NCBI GenBank assembly: GCA_020632575.1
Contig: JACKFH010000011.1
Span: 1-64,000, forward strand
Source of the DNA: Candidatus Omnitrophota bacterium
GTDB lineage: Bacteria; Hinthialibacterota; Hinthialibacteria; OLB16
DNA: 64,000 nucleotides
Direction of reading: 5' to 3'
Positions 41,161 to 49,909 of this stretch are shown piece after piece; position 1 is the first letter of the stretch; the number at the start of each line of letters is the position of its first letter. A program made the translations under genes and the position numbers. The notes below the pieces were generated by a model, which did not search any database, was not told where the DNA came from, and was given only the letters and a program-made list of their open reading frames with translations.

Positions 41161-41958
41161 ATGAAGGGACGGTTGTTTTCGATGTTGAAGTCGATTCTAA
41201 CTATTTTTTTTGCGTTTGCCTGTCTTTGTTCCCCCGCCTTCGCCGATGTCATTTGGTTTAGCAACAACAATCGGTTGGATGGGCATGTGGTTCGTCGATC
41301 GCCCTCGGACACCAATTTCAAATTGCTGAACGGTTCGAATGTCACGGTCGAGAACCCGGACATCACTCGAACCGACGCCGAGCCGTATGTGGTCTACCTG
41401 CTCAAACGAGGCGAGCATTACCTGAAGAATTACGACGATCCGGAGCGAGCGCTGCGATCTTTTCAAGAAGCCCTTCGCCTCAAACCGGGGGATCCGTTCA
41501 TCCAAGAACGGATCGACTGGGTGCTGTTGAGCCAACGGATCCAGCGTTGCAAGGATGGCATTGAAGAGGCGAGAGAGAAGGCCCGATTGGGAAACTTCCA
41601 GGAGAGCATCGACATCTACGAAAAACTCCTGCCGACCGCCCCACGCGACGAACTGGCGCGAACGATCAAGCGGGAAGTCGCGGAAACCTATGCGCAACTA
41701 GCCTACAAGTTCTTCGACCATTCTTACTTCATTGGAGCGGAGCAGATGCTTCGCAAGGCCGAGGAGTACAACCCGAACAGCCCGATGCTCCATTTCGTGC
41801 TCGGACGAATTTATCACATGAACGGCGACTACAAAGGGGCGGAACGGGAATACACCATGGCGATGGATTTGGCCCCGGACATCCCCAAGCTTTCGGTCTA
41901 CCTCGCCGACGTTCGGAAAGAACTCCGGTTCATTCAGAACGCTCCGATCGAGCAGTGA
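41161..41958 (+). CDS. Exported tetratricopeptide repeat protein
   Basis: 265 residues from ATG 41161. A signal peptide (MLKSILTIFFAFACLCSPAFADV) is preceded by a few basic residues. A short beta domain (about 35-75, IWFSNNNRLDGHVVRRSPSDTNFKLLNGSNVTV, split by turns) resembles the small domain before TPRs in many envelope proteins. It is followed by TPR-type helices: RGEHYLKNYDDPERALRSF, ARLGNFQESIDIYEKLLP, DHSYFIGAEQMLRKAEEYNP and GRIYHMNGDYKGAEREYTMA. Probably a periplasmic adaptor. The 121-residue membrane protein gene follows after seven bases. Function unknown. Confidence 0.8.
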   Translation: MKGRLFSMLKSILTIFFAFACLCSPAFADVIWFSNNNRLDGHVVRRSPSDTNFKLLNGSNVTVENPDITRTDAEPYVVYLLKRGEHYLKNYDDPERALRSFQEALRLKPGDPFIQERIDWVLLSQRIQRCKDGIEEAREKARLGNFQESIDIYEKLLPTAPRDELARTIKREVAETYAQLAYKFFDHSYFIGAEQMLRKAEEYNPNSPMLHFVLGRIYHMNGDYKGAEREYTMAMDLAPDIPKLSVYLADVRKELRFIQNAPIEQ

Positions 41959-41965
41959 CTCCACC

Positions 41966-42331
41966 ATGGGACGAATCATCACCGGCCTGATATTGATCCT
42001 GGGAATCGTCTTCCTGGTGCGCGGTTTCATGTCCGATGTCAAGCGTCATGAGAAACCGCCAACCCAATACATCATCCGGGATGACAGCCGGGTCGGGGAG
42101 TCGGGGAGCGAAATGGTGGTGATCAACAAGAACAATTTCTCATGGACGGATCCGACCTTCGTCATCAAGGAACGGTATCGTTATCACTACCAGGGATCGC
42201 TTCCACCCGACGCTAAGATCACCGTTCCCTTTGGCAAATTCACAACGGACGAGGGAAACGCGTTCACGAAAGACAATATGCTGAATTTCGAGTTCGACAT
42301 CCGCACCGCCACCATGGCAAGGGCGCGCTAA
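41966..42331 (+). CDS. Small membrane-anchored protein
   Basis: 121 residues, starting seven bases after the TPR gene. One N-terminal membrane helix (GRIITGLILILGIVFLVRGF) and a soluble domain with YIIRDDSRVGESGSEMVVINKN, FSWTDPTFVIKERYRYHYQG and AKITVPFGKFTTDEG, a small beta-rich fold. I do not recognise the family. It is presumably a partner of the TPR protein at the outer face of the membrane. It converges on the NtrC-type regulator gene with only 18 bp between them. Confidence 0.72.
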   Translation: MGRIITGLILILGIVFLVRGFMSDVKRHEKPPTQYIIRDDSRVGESGSEMVVINKNNFSWTDPTFVIKERYRYHYQGSLPPDAKITVPFGKFTTDEGNAFTKDNMLNFEFDIRTATMARAR

Positions 42332-42349
42332 AATCCGCCCTCAACGATC

Positions 42350-43714
42350 CTAGGTTGAACCCAGCCCATAGTCGGCAAGTTTCCGAATGAGGGTTCGGCG
42401 CCCAATCCCGAGGGATTCGGCGGCCCGAGTCCGGTTTCCCTCATGGGCTTCCAGGGTTTTGAGGATGTATTCTTTCTCCACATCGGCCAGAGGGACGCCC
42501 ATGGGGAGGCTGACCCCCTCGGAGGGGGAGGCGACATTCAAATAATCCCTCAGATCCGTGGCGGTGATGGGCGAATCGTCGCGCAGCAAAACCATGTGCT
42601 CGATTAAGTTCCGGAGTTCGCGAACATTCCCCGGCCAATCGTAATTCTTCATCACCTCGATGGCCGACTCCTCGATCTCCATCGGTTTCTTCCCGTTCTC
42701 GAGCGAAAACTGTCGGACGAAGTACTCGGCCAAGGGACGGACATCCTCTTTGCGCTCTCTCAGGGGCGGGTTGTGGAGGGTGACCACTTTGAGTCGGAAA
42801 TAGAAATCCTCACGAAAGGTCCCCTCTTTGACTTTCTCTTCGAGGTCGGCGTTGGTGGCGAAGATGAGCCTCGTGTCGACCCGGATGGTTTGGTTCCCCC
42901 CAACCCGTTCGAACTCTTTCTCCTCCAAGATCCTCAGGAGTTTGACCTGGACATCCAGACTGAGTTCGCCAATTTCATCGAGAAAGATGGTGCCTTTGTC
43001 GGCGAGTTCGAATCGTCCTTTTCTTTGGCGGATGGCGCCGGTGAAGGCGCCTCTCTCATGTCCGAAGAGTTCGCTCTCCAGCAAGTTTTCGTTCAAGGCG
43101 CTGCAATTGACTTTCACCAGGGGCTGATCCTTCCGAGGAGAGAGGTGGTGGATCGCCTCGGCCACAAGTTCCTTCCCGGTTCCGCTCTCGCCTGTGATCA
43201 GAACAGTCGCCTTGGTGACGGCGACCTGCTCGATCTTCTCGAATAGTTTCTTCATGGCTGGGGAAGAGCCGATGAGCTCCTGGTAGCCGTTCTTCTCGCG
43301 AAGTTTGGTGCGGAGATACTCGTTTTCGGAAAGCAGTTTCTGTTGATCGAGGATGCGCCGAACGACCAGTTCGAGTTCATCCAGATTGACCGGCTTTTGG
43401 AGATAGTCCTTGGCGCCCAGCCGCATCGCCTCGACCGCCATCTCGATGGTGCCATGGCCGGTGAGCATGAGAACCTCCAGAGTGGGCTGTTTCTCCCGGC
43501 TCCTTTTGAGGAGTTCCATGCCATCGAGGTTGGGCATTTTAATATCGGCGATCATCAAATCGAACGCCTTCTCTGAAAGCCGGCGCATGGCCGCCATGCC
43601 ATCCTCGGCGGTCTCCACGTTGATCGCGTCCTTTCCGAACGAGCCATCGAGGGCTTGCGCCAATCCCTCCCGGGCGTTTTTTTCGTCATCGACTACAAGA
43701 ATCGAAGCAACCAT
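42350..43714 (-). CDS. Sigma-54-dependent response regulator (NtrC type)
   Basis: 454 residues from ATG 43714; a TTG four codons earlier gives the longer frame. Receiver domain 1-120 with acidic pocket D9-D10 and phospho-acceptor D57 (IADIKMPN). AAA+ domain about 140-380 with Walker A GESGTGKE, the sigma-54 contact loop GAFTGA, IFLDEIGEL (Walker B) and WPGNVRELRNLIEHM. C-terminal Fis-type helix-turn-helix (GNRTRAAESLGIGRRTLIRKLADYG). It activates sigma-54 promoters upon phosphorylation. No histidine kinase gene is next to it, so its partner is unknown. Divergent from the 1067-residue gene. Confidence 0.94.
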   Translation of the reverse strand: MVASILVVDDEKNAREGLAQALDGSFGKDAINVETAEDGMAAMRRLSEKAFDLMIADIKMPNLDGMELLKRSREKQPTLEVLMLTGHGTIEMAVEAMRLGAKDYLQKPVNLDELELVVRRILDQQKLLSENEYLRTKLREKNGYQELIGSSPAMKKLFEKIEQVAVTKATVLITGESGTGKELVAEAIHHLSPRKDQPLVKVNCSALNENLLESELFGHERGAFTGAIRQRKGRFELADKGTIFLDEIGELSLDVQVKLLRILEEKEFERVGGNQTIRVDTRLIFATNADLEEKVKEGTFREDFYFRLKVVTLHNPPLRERKEDVRPLAEYFVRQFSLENGKKPMEIEESAIEVMKNYDWPGNVRELRNLIEHMVLLRDDSPITATDLRDYLNVASPSEGVSLPMGVPLADVEKEYILKTLEAHEGNRTRAAESLGIGRRTLIRKLADYGLGST

Positions 43715-43875
43715 GGATGATTTCAAATTCCTTCATTCTCAAAGGTTTTTCTCAAGACTATGACCCATGATAAACGAAACCGGAAAATCGAGAAAGGAAA
43801 CCGGCCAAATGGGCGGTTGGCCGGGAAGTCGGCTCTGGTTGAAAGCGGTGATCGGCCTCGGTAAACTCCCGCGCC

Positions 43876-46800
43876 ATGAAACCAACAACCTCCTCCAACC
43901 CGAGATTTTTGTATTGCTTGACGGCAATCGGACTCATCCTAGGGCTCATCCTTCCCGAGGCAAAGGCCCAGAATCCCTACCCGGGATGGGCGGCGCCCAA
44001 GCGGATTCCCACCCGTTCGGAACGCGCGACGTACCCGGACATCGCGGTGGATGGGGACACGATACATGTGATATTCCGAGCCACCTACACTTTTGTCGCC
44101 GACGATCAGGGGGTTCCCCCGGAGGAGTTGATCCTCGACGAGATCCAGATGCTTCAGCTGGTGGAGAGGCGCAATATCGATGTCCAGGTCGAGGCGCTTG
44201 GAGGAAAGGACGCGATTCGAAAACGCCGCCAGGATCTCCTGAAGCAGTTGGAACAAATTCAATCACGCCCCGACCAAACTTCCAATCAATCCACCTCGCC
44301 CGTTCAAACCGCCATCTATTACACGAGATCGGACGACCGTGGGAAGACATTCATGGAGACCCCGGTCCCAATCATCGCGGAACCTGAAACCTTTTACGGG
44401 CAATGCGCGCTGCATGTGGATGCACGGGGGCTTTATGTGGGTTACACCGCCGAGGCCGGCGACAATGTAATTCACACCTACGCGACCTTCAGCGAGGACG
44501 GCGGCAAGAACTGGAGCCGTCCGCAACAGCTGAGCACCTCGAAGTTCAATTGTTTCGACCCTCATCTCGCCCCCATCCCCGGCGGAGGGGTGATCATGAC
44601 CTGGTGGGAACTCGAGGAGACCGAGACGGAATCCAAGACGAGTCCCGGATTCGAGGGGATGCAAGAGGCGTTGGACCAAGGTCTCATTAAGACCACCGAA
44701 AGGAGCCGTGAACGGTCACTCATCAAATACTCCCGCCGTCTCGGAGGAACCTGGCAGACGGAGAAATTCCTTTCGGACACCGACAGCGTGGCCTCTTATG
44801 TCAACTTAACCACAGGTCCCAACAACGAGATCTTCGTTCATTGGGTGGACCGATACGGTCCGGAGTGCCGGGTTTCAAGAGATGGCGGAGTGACCTGGGA
44901 AACCACCTTGGATTTCTCTCAGGTCTTGGACGATCAAAAGTCCAACACGTTTCTCTACGGGGGAGGCGATTACCACTTCATCCAAGGTGACATCGAGCTG
45001 CGTCGTTCGACTCAACTCCAACACAGGAAAGGATTGCTCCAGGGAGACTGGCAAAATGTCATCGACCCACAGGCGCAGTATTCCTTCCCCCGACTGGATT
45101 TCACCAAGAACGAGGTCCAGGTGGTGTGGGGCACGACCGACAACCTGGCCGGGCAGTCAGTTCTCTATTTCCGCGAGGACAACAAACCCCCGACCAGCGA
45201 ATTGATTTATCCGGTCGATGGCGCCTTCACCAAGCCGGTCCTGGTTTTCCTGTGGGACGCTGTCGACGATATCGCGACGCGGATGACGTATCGCTGGACC
45301 ATCATGAAACGGGAGAAACCCGACGATCAACCGGAGCCCCATAATTGGTTCGAGTACGAAGCCGCCAAAGAGAATCCGATCGAACCTCTGCCGGACGGGT
45401 ACTACACGCTATTCCTTCAAGCCAAGGATTTCGCGGGTAATGAAGAGCCCAAACCGACCGAATTCAAGTTTCAGACCTACTATGTCCCGCCCAAGATCGA
45501 GGCGGACCGGAATTCGCTGCCGCCGGTGGAGATCGAAACTCGAAACATGGAAATCCGGTGGACCACCGAGGACAACACTCCGACCGAGAACGATCCCTTG
45601 ATCGCCTACCGGTTGGACGGCAACCCGGTCACCGAATTCGCGCGGCGGGACAGCATCCGAATCTCGGGCCTGCGTCAGGGCTGGCACCAGATCCAACTTT
45701 ACGCCAAGGACGAGAACGGGAACATTTACCCCTTCGGCGACACGGTGTCTGTCCGAGTCAATCTTTCCCTGATGTTGGTTTGGCAGGAGAAACCGCAACA
45801 ACCCGTTCAGGATGGAGAGATCTTCGTGAGCGGCGATCGAGTCTCTCTCCGCTGGAGGGTGACCGACAACACTCAGGACGAGGGAGTCAACTTCTTTTCC
45901 TCGGTTCGGTACATCTTCAACGATGGCGAAACTTCGGATTGGTCCACCCCACAGATTTTCACGGACTACGAATTCTCGGGCGAGGACGGGCAACCGTTGC
46001 GTGAAGGGAAATATATCTTCCAGGTGATCGCGCAGGATGAATTCGGCAATCAAGTCTTTGGCAGTCGCGAACAAGGGGATATGGGCGGCGCTTACATCGC
46101 GACCCAATTCACGGTCGACCGCACTCCTCCCGCGGTCGATTTCGCCGAGGCGGTCACTTACAACGAAGAGACCAAGGTTCCGACCCTGACGGTCACGGGG
46201 AATGATAATTACACGCAAAATCAGAATCTGAAGTATCAGTTCCGCGTCATCACGAGGGACGAACCGGATCCCCCCTGGTCGGCGCTTGGATCGAGCGCGA
46301 GTTTCACCGCCGAAGGGCATCCGGTCAAATGGTATTCCTGGGGGTATAAGGTCCAGGCTCGCGCCCAGGATATTGTCGGGAATGTCACCACGGATGTGGC
46401 TGAGATGAATCTCATCTGGTATGTCCGAAGCCCCGCCCTGCTTTACACGCTGGTCGGAGTGGTGGCGCTGGTCGCTCTGGCAATCCTCTATCTGCTCTTC
46501 GCCTCCATGGCGGAGAAGAGACGCCAAAAGAAACGTCAGCAAGCCAAACGAGAAGCGGCCCAGAAATCCTCCACGACCGGGGCCCTGGGCGGCGCGGAAA
46601 TGGCGGGCGCCGGAACGGCCGCCGGCGACGAGGACGATTTGTTTGAGGTGCGAGAGACCTCCACCTCCGAGACTGGCGGGTCGGACGATATTTTTGGGAG
46701 TCCGGCCGCTGCGCCCCCACCGAGCGATTTCGGAGGCGGCGGCGGATCGACATTCGACGATCCCTTCAGCACCTCGGAGACCACTGTTTTCGACGATCCC

Positions 46801-47079
46801 TTCGCGGAGGCTCCCCCCATGGAGGAGAGCAAACCCGAAAGACCCGCTCCGCCAATTGATGAGGACGAACCATTGGAGATCGGCGGAGGCGGTTCGAAAG
46901 AGGAGCCGCCCCCATTGGAAATCGGCGAAGAGGAGAAGGGACATGGGGATGAAACCATTCCCGAAATAACCCCTCCGCCCGCCGAGGAGCCCCCCGCTCC
47001 GGAACCGAAGAAACCGGGTTGGTCGGCGGACAAGAAGGTTGATCTGGACGACAAGGATCTTTTCGATCCGCTGTCTTAA
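43876..47079 (+). CDS. Large exported protein: Asp-box propeller, Ig-like domains, C-terminal anchor
   Basis: 1067 residues with a signal peptide (FLYCLTAIGLILGLILPEAKAQ). Residues about 45-430 look like a BNR/sialidase-type beta-propeller with several Asp-boxes (SEDGGKNWS, SRDGGVTWE, SDDRGKTFM). Residues about 435-850 contain three or four Ig-like/Fn3 units, for example VLVFLWDAVDDIATRMTYRW, MEIRWTTEDNTPTEND, RVSLRWRVTDNTQDEG and VDRTPPAVDF, each followed by a YxFQVxAQD-like strand. A membrane helix lies at about 853-876, then a positively charged stop (EKRRQKKRQQAKREAAQ) and a long Pro/Glu/Gly-rich cytoplasmic tail with two FDDPF motifs. Apparently a surface or periplasmic binding protein with its tail inside the cell. 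Function unknown. The ribosome site is weak. Confidence 0.8.
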   Translation: MKPTTSSNPRFLYCLTAIGLILGLILPEAKAQNPYPGWAAPKRIPTRSERATYPDIAVDGDTIHVIFRATYTFVADDQGVPPEELILDEIQMLQLVERRNIDVQVEALGGKDAIRKRRQDLLKQLEQIQSRPDQTSNQSTSPVQTAIYYTRSDDRGKTFMETPVPIIAEPETFYGQCALHVDARGLYVGYTAEAGDNVIHTYATFSEDGGKNWSRPQQLSTSKFNCFDPHLAPIPGGGVIMTWWELEETETESKTSPGFEGMQEALDQGLIKTTERSRERSLIKYSRRLGGTWQTEKFLSDTDSVASYVNLTTGPNNEIFVHWVDRYGPECRVSRDGGVTWETTLDFSQVLDDQKSNTFLYGGGDYHFIQGDIELRRSTQLQHRKGLLQGDWQNVIDPQAQYSFPRLDFTKNEVQVVWGTTDNLAGQSVLYFREDNKPPTSELIYPVDGAFTKPVLVFLWDAVDDIATRMTYRWTIMKREKPDDQPEPHNWFEYEAAKENPIEPLPDGYYTLFLQAKDFAGNEEPKPTEFKFQTYYVPPKIEADRNSLPPVEIETRNMEIRWTTEDNTPTENDPLIAYRLDGNPVTEFARRDSIRISGLRQGWHQIQLYAKDENGNIYPFGDTVSVRVNLSLMLVWQEKPQQPVQDGEIFVSGDRVSLRWRVTDNTQDEGVNFFSSVRYIFNDGETSDWSTPQIFTDYEFSGEDGQPLREGKYIFQVIAQDEFGNQVFGSREQGDMGGAYIATQFTVDRTPPAVDFAEAVTYNEETKVPTLTVTGNDNYTQNQNLKYQFRVITRDEPDPPWSALGSSASFTAEGHPVKWYSWGYKVQARAQDIVGNVTTDVAEMNLIWYVRSPALLYTLVGVVALVALAILYLLFASMAEKRRQKKRQQAKREAAQKSSTTGALGGAEMAGAGTAAGDEDDLFEVRETSTSETGGSDDIFGSPAAAPPPSDFGGGGGSTFDDPFSTSETTVFDDPFAEAPPMEESKPERPAPPIDEDEPLEIGGGGSKEEPPPLEIGEEEKGHGDETIPEITPPPAEEPPAPEPKKPGWSADKKVDLDDKDLFDPLS

Positions 47080-47103
47080 TCGCTTGGATAAGTGTTAACG
47101 ATC

Positions 47104-47137
47104 GGCTCCCTCGGCGGATAGTCGGGGGAGCCTTTTC
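47104..47137 (+). terminator. Terminator of the 1067-residue gene
   Basis: Arms GGCTCCC and GGGAGCC, extended by TCG/CGG pairs around the loop, followed by TTTTCT. It lies between this gene and serS. Confidence 0.82.
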
Positions 47138-47161
47138 TATGTCAGGTTAGAGGAAGATAAA

Positions 47162-48436
47162 ATGCTCGATATCAAGTGGATCCGCGATAATCCGAAGGCG
47201 GCGGAAGAAGCCTTACAGTCTCGAATTCCGGGATTGGAACTAACCGAACTGCTGAGTCTCGATCGTCAACGACGGGACGCCATCACTCTTTCCGAATCGC
47301 TTCGCGCCGAGCAGAACAAAGTCGGGAAGGAGATCCCTCAGCGCAAGAAGGCCGGGGAATCCGCCGACGAACTCATCGCCAGACTTTCCCAGATCAAGAA
47401 GGAATCCCAGGAGGCCCAGGATCGACTCAAGGAAATCGAAGCCCGTTTCGAGGAAATCGCGCTCGGTCTTCCAAACGTCCCGCACGAGTCGGTGCTCCGG
47501 TCGCTCAACAAGGAAGACAATCAGGTCGTCAAGACATTTGGCGAGAAGCCCAGTTTCGACTTCCCCTTCCGGAACCACCTGGAGGTCGCGGACCATCTCG
47601 GAATCCTGGACTTTGAAAGAGGCGCCAAAATCACCGGCGCGGGGTTCCCGATCTATGTGGGAGATGGGGCGCGTCTCGAGCGAGCTCTGCTCAATTTCCT
47701 GTTGGATCAGAACGAGGGCAGGGGTTTTGTCCCGCTGGGGCTCCCGTATCTGGTCAACTCGGAGACCGGTTACACCTCGGGGCAACTTCCCAAGTTCGCC
47801 GACCAGATGTATCACGTGACCGAAGACGATCTCTATGTCATCCCGACGGCGGAGATCGCTCTTGGCGGGCTCCACCGAGATGAGATTGTATTGGAGGAGA
47901 AGCTCCCCCTCCGATACACCGCCTACACCGCCTGTTTCCGACGCGAGGCGGGAACTTATGGGACCGAAGAACGAGGGTTGGTGCGGAATCACCAGTTCAA
48001 TAAAGTCGAATTGTTTTCTCTGGTCGCCCCCGATAAGTCCTATGAGGAATTGGAGTTGTTGCGGTCTTGCGCGGAGGATTCGGTGGAGAAGCTCGGACTT
48101 CATTACCAGACGACCAACCTGGTTTCAGGCGACCTCGGCCAAGCCGCGGCGAAGACCTATGACATCGAGGTCTGGCTTCCCGGGCAGAACCGATATTATG
48201 AAGTCTCTTCTTGCAGCAACTGCGAAGCCTACCAAGCGCGACGCGGCAACATCCGTTTTCGACGCGGCAAAGAAGGGAAACCGGAGTTCCTGCACACCCT
48301 CAATGGCTCGTCCCTAGCCACTTCCCGGTTGATGATCGGCATTCTCGAGTGTTACCAGGATCAGGATGGAAATGTCACGGTGCCAGAGGCATTGCGTCCT
48401 TATTTGGGGGGACAGGAGAAGATTGGGAAGTCGTAG
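47162..48436 (+). CDS. serS: Seryl-tRNA synthetase
   Basis: 424 residues, the standard size; ATG 47162 follows GAGGAAG. The N-terminal antiparallel coiled coil (about 30-100) binds the tRNA-Ser long arm. Class II motifs are present: motif 2 in YTACFRREAGTYGTEERGLVR NHQF (with FRRE and GxxxxGLxRxHQF) and motif 3 in LNGSSLATSRLMIGILE. YEVSSCSNCEAYQARR is the serine-binding segment. It charges tRNA-Ser with serine. A palindromic repeat follows and separates it from convergent lexA. Confidence 0.97.
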   Translation: MLDIKWIRDNPKAAEEALQSRIPGLELTELLSLDRQRRDAITLSESLRAEQNKVGKEIPQRKKAGESADELIARLSQIKKESQEAQDRLKEIEARFEEIALGLPNVPHESVLRSLNKEDNQVVKTFGEKPSFDFPFRNHLEVADHLGILDFERGAKITGAGFPIYVGDGARLERALLNFLLDQNEGRGFVPLGLPYLVNSETGYTSGQLPKFADQMYHVTEDDLYVIPTAEIALGGLHRDEIVLEEKLPLRYTAYTACFRREAGTYGTEERGLVRNHQFNKVELFSLVAPDKSYEELELLRSCAEDSVEKLGLHYQTTNLVSGDLGQAAAKTYDIEVWLPGQNRYYEVSSCSNCEAYQARRGNIRFRRGKEGKPEFLHTLNGSSLATSRLMIGILECYQDQDGNVTVPEALRPYLGGQEKIGKS

Positions 48437-48449
48437 GAGATTTGTTTTT

Positions 48450-48563
48450 GAATCACGGAAGGGCGCGGAGTGGCCGGAAAAACACGGAATGCCACGCAAG
48501 AATTTTCGATTCTTGTCCTTCCGCGCTTCTCCGGCCTTTTCCGTGTGATTCCACGATTCAGTT
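48450..48563. repeat. CACGGAA-type palindromic repeat element
   Basis: A central hairpin CAAGAAT-tttcg-ATTCTTG (48497-48515) lies between imperfectly complementary arms rich in CACGGAA and CCGTG words (GAATCACGGAAG at left, TTCCGTGTGATTC at right). Elements built of CACGGAA words are familiar to me from planctomycete-like genomes, though I cannot check copies here. It occupies the whole serS-lexA convergent gap and may also terminate both genes. Confidence 0.75.
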
Positions 48564-48587
48564 CCAAAGTCGAACCGATGACGTCAC

Positions 48588-49316
48588 TCAGAAAACCCTT
48601 CTCCGGATCAGACCGGTGACCACGCCCGCGATACGGAAGCGATCCTCGGGAGTGACAATGATCGAGGGGTAATCCGGGTTCTCGGCTTTCAAGACAATTC
48701 GAGAATCCTCGGGCTGATACCGCTTGACCGTGGCTTCATCATTGACAGTCGCGACCACGATCTCGCCATCGCGAGCGGTTCTCTGTTTCCGGATGACCGC
48801 GAGATCGCCATCGTGGATTCCGGCGCCGGTCATGCTGTCGCCATTGATACGGAGGCCGAAGAGCTCCACTCCGGGCCCGCCGCCAAACAGGGCTTGATCG
48901 ACGCCGATTTCATCCTCTTTGTTTTCCTCGGCCAGGATCGGCGAGCCGGCGGCGACTCGGCCCACGATCGGGAGAGGTTTCCACCAATGAGTGAGTCCGG
49001 GTGGGAGACTGTTGTCGGGGAGGTTGATGACATTGTCGCTTCCCTCCCCTGTCGGGAGCGATTCGATGTCGTCATAGGACTGTTTGTATGGAGACGATCC
49101 ATCCGGATTCAGAAGTTGGATGCCACGTCGAGAACCTTTTCGGTGCTGGAGGTATCCCTTCTTCTCGAGGATCCGGAGATGGTAACGGACGCCATTAGTG
49201 GAGGCGATGTCGAAAGCATCTCCCAGCTCCCGCAGGGTGGGTGGGTATCCCTGTTCCTCCACGCTTTGTTTGATGAACAACCAAATCTCTTTTTGAATAT
49301 CGGTGACATTCTCCAC
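48588..49316 (-). CDS. lexA: LexA repressor with long interdomain linker
   Basis: 242 residues, GTG start with GAGAGG eight bases upstream. N-terminal winged helix (about 1-67): IQKEIWLFIKQSVEEQGYPPTLRELGDAF, ASTNGVRYHLRILEKKGYL. C-terminal S24 peptidase: cleavage site A123-G124 in GRVAAGSPILAEE, catalytic Ser161 in NGDSMTGAGI and Lys198 in EATVKRYQ, with the same Ser-Lys spacing as in E. coli. The linker between domains is about 40 residues longer than in E. coli LexA and contains an acidic stretch. LexA represses SOS genes and cleaves itself when RecA is activated. Its own promoter carries a likely LexA site, so it is autoregulated. Confidence 0.95.
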   Translation of the reverse strand: MENVTDIQKEIWLFIKQSVEEQGYPPTLRELGDAFDIASTNGVRYHLRILEKKGYLQHRKGSRRGIQLLNPDGSSPYKQSYDDIESLPTGEGSDNVINLPDNSLPPGLTHWWKPLPIVGRVAAGSPILAEENKEDEIGVDQALFGGGPGVELFGLRINGDSMTGAGIHDGDLAVIRKQRTARDGEIVVATVNDEATVKRYQPEDSRIVLKAENPDYPSIIVTPEDRFRIAGVVTGLIRRRVF

Positions 49317-49403
49317 GGTCTTAGCCTCTCCCCTTGGATGAAAACTTAGTCGAGTTGGGATCTCTCCCTTTCTGTTTTCGGCAGAGATCCTACTGACTTT
49401 ACA

Positions 49404-49435
49404 ATCACTTTAGTGCACAAAGATGCAATTTTCAA
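49404..49435 (-). promoter_or_regulatory. lexA promoter overlapped by a LexA operator
   Basis: Minus strand TTGAAA (49435-49430), a 17-base spacer, TAAAGT (49412-49407). The -10 lies inside the inverted repeat TGCAC-TAAA-GTGAT (49417-49404), close to the pattern TGCNC-N4-GTGCA I recall for Fibrobacter LexA. Binding would block the promoter. Confidence 0.65.
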
Positions 49436-49635
49436 GAGGGATGAGATCCACAACCGATTCCGATTACCAAAACTTTCCCCAATCCTTTGGAATTCACCAG
49501 GTTCATGCCCAGGGAAGGTCTTGGGTTTCGACCCAAGATCGCCCTACGAAAGAATGTAAAGTTTTTCTGGGAGTTCTTATCTTCATACCCAGAAGGCAGG
49601 GAGCGGATCGACTTTGGATTGTGTCTGAGGATTAA

Positions 49636-49712
<77 letters not shown>

Positions 49713-49729
49713 CCCGATGGGCAAGAGGT

Positions 49730-49758
49730 GAATATACACAACCTATGCCCGTTTTCAA
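49730..49758 (-). promoter_or_regulatory. Promoter of tRNA-Ile
   Basis: Minus strand TTGAAA (49758-49753), a 17-base spacer, TATATT (49735-49730), ending 18 bases upstream of the mature tRNA 5' end. Confidence 0.65.
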
Positions 49759-49794
49759 GGTGGGGGGTAGGCTGTCAAAGGTTCGAGGGTGACA

Positions 49795-49841
49795 ATCGAG
49801 GCCGGAAACGGGGGTTAAAAACTCCCATAGACCGGCTCGAT
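49795..49841. repeat. Nested inverted repeat upstream of prpB-like gene
   Basis: Outer arms ATCGAGgCCGG and CCGGCTCGAT (one bulged base) enclose a hairpin GGGGGTT-aaa-AACTCCC. It lies 69 bases before the PrpB TTG start and upstream of the tRNA promoter, so it could be a leader structure or operator. No riboswitch class is recognised. Confidence 0.45.
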
Positions 49842-49909
49842 TTGGCTGAATACAATGAACTTCGAAAATGTTCGCCCCTTGGTGGGGTGCAAGGAAAGGA
49901 TTCGCGCCT

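Noticed and set aside
45409..46944. 511-codon open frame on the minus strand
   Set aside because: Antisense to the 1067-residue protein gene. Its translation lacks recognisable motifs and a credible start.
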